NCBI GenBank assembly: GCA_947463755.1
Contig: CANHUK010000112.1
Location: 1-6,051, forward strand
Source of the DNA: Chitinophagaceae bacterium
GTDB lineage: Bacteria > Bacteroidota > Bacteroidia > Chitinophagales > Chitinophagaceae
Length of the DNA stretch: 6,051 nt
Direction: 5' to 3'
Shown piece by piece: positions 1 to 4,116 of the stretch; the first letter of the stretch is position 1, and every line of letters starts with the position of its first letter. The translations under genes and the position numbers were made by a program. The notes beneath the pieces were generated by a model that worked only from the letters and a program-made list of their open reading frames with translations, was not told where the DNA came from and made no database searches.

Positions 1-713
1 AGCAGAACAAACGGGTGGCCGGTCGCTCTCCGATCGAAGGCCGGGAACTCGAAAGCAATGTGCTCGATAATGAAGTCACCGCCGCAGGAAAACATGTCGT
101 GGTGATCGGAGGCGGAGATACCGGGAGCGACTGCGTAGGCACCTCAAACCGACAAGGCGCAAAAAGCATCACCCAATTCGAACTGCTGCCGAAACCACCC
201 GAGGGCCGCAGCCCGCTCATGCCCTGGCCGACCTACCCCATGGTACTCAAAACCTCCACCTCGCACGAAGAAGGATGCGAGAGACGATGGGCCGTCGCCA
301 CCAAGGAATTCATTGGAGACGAAAATGGTAACCTCAAAGCCCTGCGTATCGTAGAACTCGACTGGAAGATCTCCGAAGACGGCAAGCCTGCCCGCTTCGA
401 GGAAAGACCCGGCTCGGAATCCGTCATCCCCTGCGAACTCGCCCTGCTGGCCATGGGCTTCACCCAACCGCAACAGGAAGGGTTGATCCGCGAACTGGAC
501 ATCTCACTTGATGAACGCGGCAATGTCAAAGCCTCGGAAAAAGACTACCAGACCAATATTACCCGCATCTTCAGCTGTGGCGACATGCGCAGAGGTCAAT
601 CACTCGTCGTCTGGGCCATCAGCGAAGGACGCGAATGTGCCAGAAAAGTAGACGAATACCTCACCGGACAATCCATGCTCGAATCCAGAGACAAAAGCAT
701 ACTCGTTCCCTGA
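1..713 (+). CDS. gltD: Glutamate synthase (NADPH) small subunit, 3' part (5' end outside window)
   Basis: C-terminal half of the glutamate synthase (GOGAT) small subunit, which oxidises NADPH at FAD and passes electrons to the large subunit GltB; the complex makes two glutamates from glutamine and 2-oxoglutarate in the cytoplasm. The frame is open from base 3 (reading QNKRVAGRSP), so the GTG at 15 is internal, not a start. Visible are the second dinucleotide-binding motif VVVIGGGDTGSDC (GGGDTG at 108-125), the family stretches QFELLPKPP and TSHEEGCER, and the FAD-binding tail GDMRRGQSLVVWAISEGRE (from 579). About 236 codons are present against roughly 470-490 for the family, so the N-terminal iron-sulfur part and first FAD motif lie upstream. 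It ends with tandem stops TGA-TAA and then a terminator. gltB is expected upstream, which is inference. Some dihydropyrimidine dehydrogenase-like flavoproteins share the fold, but the QFELLPKPP/HEEGCER pattern favours GltD. Confidence 0.95.
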   Translation, partial: QNKRVAGRSPIEGRELESNVLDNEVTAAGKHVVVIGGGDTGSDCVGTSNRQGAKSITQFELLPKPPEGRSPLMPWPTYPMVLKTSTSHEEGCERRWAVATKEFIGDENGNLKALRIVELDWKISEDGKPARFEERPGSESVIPCELALLAMGFTQPQQEGLIRELDISLDERGNVKASEKDYQTNITRIFSCGDMRRGQSLVVWAISEGRECARKVDEYLTGQSMLESRDKSILVP

Positions 714-736
714 TAAAACAACCAACATCCCCCATG

Positions 737-768
737 ACCATCCGCGACATCACGGATGGTTTTTTTTT
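737..768 (+). terminator. Rho-independent terminator after gltD
   Basis: Perfect 8-bp stem ACCATCCG (737-744) / CGGATGGT (753-760) with an 8-nt loop, running straight into nine T residues (760-768). It begins 23 bases after the gltD stop. It should separate gltD transcription from amt, so amt needs its own promoter. Confidence 0.9.
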
Positions 769-772
769 GCTC

Positions 773-807
773 AAAAACATATATTATATTATTTATTATA
801 TGTTTTT
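773..807. repeat. AT-rich inverted repeat, 11-bp arms
   Basis: Perfect arms AAAAACATATA (773-783) and TATATGTTTTT (797-807) enclose a 13-nt loop; the right arm continues in T to 810. An A-tract on one side and a T-tract on the other could act as a weak bidirectional terminator backing up the one at 737-768. The stem has only one C-G pair, so its stability is low. Confidence 0.45.
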
Positions 808-821
808 TTTAATAATTAAAG
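797..821. repeat. Direct repeat copy 1 (split)
   Basis: TATATGTTT (797-805) and ATAATTAAAG (812-821), separated by six bases (TTTTTA). The same two blocks occur joined at 917-935. The first block overlaps the right arm of the hairpin at 773-807. Confidence 0.45.
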
Positions 822-856
822 CAAGATTGGATATCAATAGCATAATTGTCTTAATC

Positions 857-871
857 TATTGTATTACAATA
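857..871. promoter_or_regulatory. 15-bp dyad, possible operator upstream of amt
   Basis: TATTGTA (857-863), a central T, and TACAATA (865-871) form a perfect 7-1-7 inverted repeat. This is the shape of a site for a dimeric regulator, and it lies 75 bases upstream of the candidate -33 box of amt. No known regulator consensus is recognised. In sequence this AT-rich, such a dyad can also arise by chance. Confidence 0.3.
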
Positions 872-916
872 TTTTATTAAAAATTTAAAGGCTTTAACAA
901 TCATATTTTAATTATT

Positions 917-935
917 TATATGTTTATAATTAAAG
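917..935. repeat. Direct repeat copy 2 (contiguous)
   Basis: TATATGTTT (917-925) runs directly into ATAATTAAAG (926-935), matching both blocks of copy 1 without the six-base insertion. It ends 11 bases before the candidate -33 box at 947, so it sits where an activator or an UP-type element could act. Confidence 0.45.
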
Positions 936-946
936 AACCAAGCTGT

Positions 947-976
947 TTTGTTTATGGTTTATTAATGTTAAAATTG
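947..976 (+). promoter_or_regulatory. Candidate Bacteroidota-type promoter for amt
   Basis: TTTG at 947-950 matches the -33 box. After 18 bases, TAAAATTG at 969-976 matches the -7 consensus TAnnTTTG at all but one defined position (A for the first T). The predicted start would fall around 982-984, giving a leader of roughly 30-35 bases before the ATG at 1017. A TATAAT hexamer at 925-930 is an alternative, but it has no matching TTGACA-like element upstream. Confidence 0.4.
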
Positions 977-1016
977 CATAAGTATCACAGCAATCACTCA
1001 ACAAAACCTGACGAAC

Positions 1017-2402
1017 ATGAAAAAAATCGGATTTAAGGAAGCAGCACCTTTCGTCCTGCTGGTGGCACTGGCCATAGCCGCTATCTTCACACCCGTACTC
1101 CCCAATTTCGATGATGCCGGAAAATATAGTGCGGCAGACATCTCCTGGATATTGGTAGCGACTGCCCTCGTGTTTCTAATGACTCCCGGACTGGCCTTCT
1201 TCTACGGAGGAATGGTCCACCGGAAGAACGTGATCTCGACCATGATCAAAAGTGTTGTTGCCGCCGGGGTCGTCAGCGTCCTCTGGATCGTATTCGGCTT
1301 CAGCCTCGCCTTTGGTGACTCCATCGGCGGATTTATAGGTAACCCGTCGACCTTTCTGTTCTTCAAAGATGTCAACTCCGGTGAGCCCTGGAGCCTGGCC
1401 CCGACCATCCCGAAATCCCTGTTTTCATTATTCCAGCTGATGTTCGCCATCATCACGCCCGGTCTTGTAGTCGGTGCCGTAGCAGAGCGCATCCGCTTCA
1501 ATGCATACATCCTCTTCACCGTCCTGTTCTGCATCCTGGTGTACGCGCCCCTCGCACACTGGAGCTGGCATCCTGACGGATTCCTGTTCAAGTGGGGCGC
1601 CCTCGACTTCGCCGGCGGCACGGTCGTGCATATTTCTGCCGGATGCGCTGCCCTTGCCGGAGCCCTGGTGCTGAAGCGCCGCCGCGTTCACCTCGAAGGC
1701 GAAGAAGTTCCCCCCGCTAACGTACCATACGTGCTCATCGGTACCGGCCTCCTGTGGTTCGGCTGGTTCGGTTTCAATGCAGGATCCGCACTCGCCGCCA
1801 ACGCCCTCGCGGTATCCGCCTTCGCAACTACCAACACGGCCGCCGCCGCCGCAGGCCTTTCCTGGATGTTCTTCGATGTGCTGAAAGGTAAGAAACCGTC
1901 TGTCCTCGGATTCTGTATCGGTGCCGTCGTCGGACTGGTAGCCATCACTCCTGGCGCCGGATTTGTCGGTATTCCGCAAAGCATATTCATCGGTGTGGTC
2001 GCCGCCATCATTTCCAACATTGCCGTATTCTACAAGTCCAAGTCAAAACTTGACGACACCCTTGATGTATTTCCCTGCCATGGTCTCGGTGGTATCGTAG
2101 GTATGTTGCTCACAGGCGTATTCGCCTCCAAAGCAGTAAACGTTGCAGGCAACGACGGACTATTCTACGGAAACATGGAATTTTTTGTGACCCAGCTCAA
2201 AGCGATGGCCATTGCGGTTACATACAGCTTCGTGGTCTCCTTCCTGATCTTCAAGTTCATCAACTTCATCCTGCCCCTGAGGGTCTCCATGGAAGAAGAA
2301 GAAAAGGGCCTCGATGCCACACAGCACAATGAAAACTACGTGCAGGGCACACTGCTCGTAAAGAACGAAGCAAGCGGCATCCTTGAGGAAACCGAAGCCT
2401 GA
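1017..2402 (+). CDS. amt: Ammonium transporter (Amt/MEP/Rh family)
   Basis: Inner-membrane ammonium channel/transporter, 461 residues and complete. The Amt signatures are in order: TPGLAFFYGGMVHRKNV (about 56-72), VVGAVAERIRF (151-161), GALDFAGGTVVHISAG (194-209), GWFGFNAGSA (249-258) and DVFPCHGLGGIVG (350-362). Aligned by eye with E. coli AmtB, the twin pore histidines are H205 and H355, the phenylalanine gate is F143 and F253, and the recruitment-site residues are W184, D197 and S257. The first hydrophobic segment (about 11-29) is a signal peptide or an extra helix, followed by the usual helices. The cytoplasmic tail LRVSMEEEEKGLDATQHNEN resembles the PII-responsive tail, but reads HNE where AmtB has HGE, and runs about 20 residues further. 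The ATG at 1017 has no Shine-Dalgarno sequence, which is common in this phylum. It is likely cotranscribed with the porin gene 98 bases downstream. No PII gene lies nearby. Confidence 0.97.
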   Translation: MKKIGFKEAAPFVLLVALAIAAIFTPVLPNFDDAGKYSAADISWILVATALVFLMTPGLAFFYGGMVHRKNVISTMIKSVVAAGVVSVLWIVFGFSLAFGDSIGGFIGNPSTFLFFKDVNSGEPWSLAPTIPKSLFSLFQLMFAIITPGLVVGAVAERIRFNAYILFTVLFCILVYAPLAHWSWHPDGFLFKWGALDFAGGTVVHISAGCAALAGALVLKRRRVHLEGEEVPPANVPYVLIGTGLLWFGWFGFNAGSALAANALAVSAFATTNTAAAAAGLSWMFFDVLKGKKPSVLGFCIGAVVGLVAITPGAGFVGIPQSIFIGVVAAIISNIAVFYKSKSKLDDTLDVFPCHGLGGIVGMLLTGVFASKAVNVAGNDGLFYGNMEFFVTQLKAMAIAVTYSFVVSFLIFKFINFILPLRVSMEEEEKGLDATQHNENYVQGTLLVKNEASGILEETEA

Positions 2403-2500
2403 TGAAAATGTATTAAGAAAAAGGGCACAGCAGACGAAGACCGGTCGTACCAGGACCGACTTCACCACTGCACCCCATTGCAAATAAAAAAACCATTACA

Positions 2501-3571
2501 ATGTTACGAAAACTCTGTTTGATGGCAAGTGCCATCAGTATCTCCGCGCATGTCATCGCCCAGGAAACAGCCCCCAAGGAAGAGAAAGGAACCGCCACAT
2601 TCAGCGGATTCGCCGATGCTTACTTTCGATCCGACTTCATGAGCACCCCCGGGAATAACCGGACAAGCTTTACCAACTCACACAACTCCTTTGAATTGGG
2701 CATGGCCTCCATGAAAGTGGACTATACCAAGGGTAAAGTGAGTATGACCGCTGATATCGGCATCGGAAAAAGAGCCCAGGAATTCTCTTACAACGAAACC
2801 GGCCTGACCTCTGCGATCAAACAGTTGTACATCAGTTACCAGGCCAAGGACTGGCTAAAGTTCACTGCCGGAAGCTGGGCCACACACGTTGGATACGAAC
2901 TCGTCGACGCACCTGCGAATCGTAACTATTCCATGTCATACATGTTCTCGTATGGCCCTTTCTTCCACACAGGCCTGAAAGCGGAGATCACCGCCGGTAA
3001 AAGTGGCTTCATGCTCGGGATCGCCAACCCGACCGATTTCAAAACAGCACCGATCAACAGCAGCAAATATGTGCTCGCACAGTATTCTGTTGCCCTATCT
3101 GACGACGTAAAAGCATATGTCAACTATGTTGGGGGCAAACGCTTTACAGACAGTGCCCGGACCGGTCAGTTCGACCTGGTACTGACCGCCAAAGCCAGCG
3201 ATCTCTTCAGCCTCGGCTTCAACGGTACGGTCGCCTCCAACCGATTCCAGCAAAACAGCAAATACGACGAAAAGTCCACGAAATGGTGGGGGTCTGCCCT
3301 CTATCTTAATCTGGACCCCACCCCGGGTTTTGGCATCACACTCCGCTCTGAATACTTCAGCGACAAGAATAGTCTTGCAGCCATGTCATTCGCCCCGGAA
3401 GGAGCCGCTGTATTCGCCAACACCCTGTCGGGTAACATTCATATGGGTAGCCTCACCCTGATCCCCGAATTCAGGGTAGAATCCGCCACTGGAAAGATCT
3501 TCAGTAACAAATCCGGTGTAGCGAGAAATGGAGACGCAAGTTTCCTGCTGGCCGCCGTCTACAAGTTTTAG
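2501..3571 (+). CDS. Outer-membrane beta-barrel porin, BBP2-like
   Basis: Predicted outer-membrane barrel of 356 residues, probably of the putative beta-barrel porin-2 (BBP2/OmpL-like) family. The start MLRKLCLMASAISISAHVIA is a signal peptide with likely cleavage after A20, then a short charged stretch (QETAPKEEKG). The rest is alternating strands rich in Y, F, W and G, with FSGFADAYFRSDF (34-46), FTAGSWATHVGYE (121-133), NYSMSYMFSYGPFFHTGLKAE (142-162) and SALYLNLDPTPGFGITLRSEYF (265-286). The last residue is phenylalanine (AAVYKF), the usual end of barrel proteins handled by the BAM machinery. The ATG at 2501 is preceded by an A-rich stretch rather than a Shine-Dalgarno site, and it gives a full signal peptide with a basic N-region. 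Its location behind amt, with no clear promoter in the gap, suggests cotranscription and a role in nitrogen-solute entry (inference). The substrate cannot be read from the sequence. Confidence 0.85.
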   Translation: MLRKLCLMASAISISAHVIAQETAPKEEKGTATFSGFADAYFRSDFMSTPGNNRTSFTNSHNSFELGMASMKVDYTKGKVSMTADIGIGKRAQEFSYNETGLTSAIKQLYISYQAKDWLKFTAGSWATHVGYELVDAPANRNYSMSYMFSYGPFFHTGLKAEITAGKSGFMLGIANPTDFKTAPINSSKYVLAQYSVALSDDVKAYVNYVGGKRFTDSARTGQFDLVLTAKASDLFSLGFNGTVASNRFQQNSKYDEKSTKWWGSALYLNLDPTPGFGITLRSEYFSDKNSLAAMSFAPEGAAVFANTLSGNIHMGSLTLIPEFRVESATGKIFSNKSGVARNGDASFLLAAVYKF

Positions 3572-3600
3572 GCAGTCATACGTTGGGTCGATTTTGCCTC

Positions 3601-3632
3601 GGGGCGGCTTTCCAGCCGCCCCTCTTTTTTTT
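3601..3632 (+). terminator. Strong rho-independent terminator after the amt-porin unit
   Basis: Perfect 9-bp GC-rich stem GGGGCGGCT (3601-3609) / AGCCGCCCC (3614-3622) with tetraloop TTCC, followed by TC and eight T residues (3625-3632). It lies 30 bases after the porin stop and separates this unit from the bactofilin gene. Confidence 0.95.
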
Positions 3633-3651
3633 CACAGGAAACCCTACCCCC

Positions 3652-3681
3652 TTGCATCTCAAAAAATTACGTGATAACTTG
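3652..3681 (+). promoter_or_regulatory. Candidate promoter for the bactofilin gene, possibly leaderless
   Basis: CTTG (TTG at 3652-3654) and, 20 bases later, TAACTTG (3675-3681) resemble the -33 TTTG and -7 TAnnTTTG boxes, the latter one T short. The terminator at 3601-3632 means the gene should have its own promoter in this gap. If this is it, transcription would start at or within a few bases of the ATG at 3687, giving little or no leader. Confidence 0.3.
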
Positions 3682-3686
3682 CGCCC

Positions 3687-4103
3687 ATGCCGTTCCCATG
3701 GTATAAAAAATCCAAACCTCCGGATCCGGATGAGGCCCAAAGTGCATTCATCGGGCAGGGTACCGTATTGAGCGGAAAAGTAGTCAGTACCAAACCGCTC
3801 ATCGTGGATGGTACCATTCATGGAAATGTGGATTGCTCAACCACGATCATTGTGGGAGAAACAGGGGTAATCATTGGAGAACTCCGAAGCCCCATGGCAC
3901 GTATAAACGGCAGGGTCTTCGGAAACATACACGCCCCCAGAAACGTCGCCCTGCTGGGGCAGGCCAATATCCAGGGAGATATCTTCACGGGCAGCCTGCA
4001 TGTAGAACCTTCCGTGATCTTCAACGGAAGATGCCATATCCCTCAGAATGTGTCCTCCATCACCAAGGAGGAAGTCGAAAAGGCAGCGACCGGAGCAGCC
4101 TGA
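3687..4103 (+). CDS. Bactofilin (polymer-forming cytoskeletal protein, DUF583)
   Basis: Small bactofilin of 138 residues. These proteins self-assemble without nucleotide into filaments that act as scaffolds for cell-wall and cell-shape functions, usually at the inner face of the membrane. The order is a short basic/proline N-terminal tail (MPFPWYKKSKPPDPDEAQ), then a beta-helix core from about 20 to 118 whose short hydrophobic-glycine windings are visible: FIGQGTVLSGKV, IVDGTIHGNV, IVGETGVIIGEL, RINGRVFGNI, ALLGQANIQGDI, HVEPSVIFNGRC. A charged tail follows (SSITKEEVEKAATGAA). The start is well fixed: an in-frame TAA lies at 3675-3677, only nine bases upstream, and no other suitable start is near. 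No Shine-Dalgarno site is seen. Bactofilin genes often sit by an M23 peptidase gene, but none is in this window; the gene stands alone and converges with ppc. Confidence 0.93.
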   Translation: MPFPWYKKSKPPDPDEAQSAFIGQGTVLSGKVVSTKPLIVDGTIHGNVDCSTTIIVGETGVIIGELRSPMARINGRVFGNIHAPRNVALLGQANIQGDIFTGSLHVEPSVIFNGRCHIPQNVSSITKEEVEKAATGAA

Positions 4104-4116
4104 CAAGTTCCAGGCT
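4097..4116. terminator. Small hairpin spanning both stop codons of the convergent gene pair
   Basis: AGCCTG (4097-4102) and CAGGCT (4111-4116) form a perfect 6-bp stem with an 8-nt loop. It covers most of the bactofilin TGA (4101-4103) and the ppc TAG (4117-4115 on the minus strand). It is symmetric, so it could stop both convergent transcripts. It has no T-tract on either side, so it is not a classical intrinsic terminator. Confidence 0.3.

Larger units (their letters stand above)
714..1016. other. Intergenic region between gltD and amt, strongly AT-rich
   Basis: A 303-base stretch without a convincing gene. After the terminator the composition changes sharply: by hand count, 29 of 180 bases in 781-960 are G or C (16%), while the flanking genes are visibly GC-richer. 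It contains an A/T hairpin (773-807), a 15-bp dyad (857-871), a direct repeat split between 797-821 and 917-935, and a candidate promoter (947-976) for amt. I see no RNA gene or riboswitch fold in it. The dense repeats and the position before a nitrogen-transport gene suggest a control region (inference). Low complexity alone could produce some of these patterns. Confidence 0.7.

Noticed and set aside
15..17. GTG at 15 as the start of a short independent oxidoreductase
   Set aside because: The frame is open to the left edge with family-typical sequence (QNKR) before the GTG, and the protein lacks the N-terminal half of GltD. It is an edge-truncated gene, not a short one.
635..880. 81-codon open frame overlapping the end of gltD, including a hydrophobic 48-residue stretch from ATG 734
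   Set aside because: It runs out of frame through gltD and then through the terminator and AT-rich DNA, where a hydrophobic low-complexity translation is expected by chance. It has no recognisable family and no start signal.
955..978. Possible sigma-54 promoter (TGG...TTGCA) before amt, which would fit nitrogen control
   Set aside because: The GG (956-957) and GC (976-977) are 20 bases apart; sigma-54 promoters need about 12, and the rest of the TGGCAC box is absent.
1428..1979. 183-codon minus-strand open frame inside amt
   Set aside because: It lies antisense to a clearly conserved gene, the translation has no domain-like pattern, and it is explained by the codon bias of amt.
2442..2458. 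Hairpin CGGTC/GACCG in the amt-porin gap, as a possible terminator or attenuator
   Set aside because: The stem is only 5 bp with a 7-nt loop and no following T-tract. It is too weak to support a call, and it does not argue against cotranscription.
4065..4071. Perfect Shine-Dalgarno-like AAGGAGG
   Set aside because: It encodes part of the Lys-Glu-Glu stretch in the bactofilin tail, and no start codon with an open frame follows at suitable spacing.
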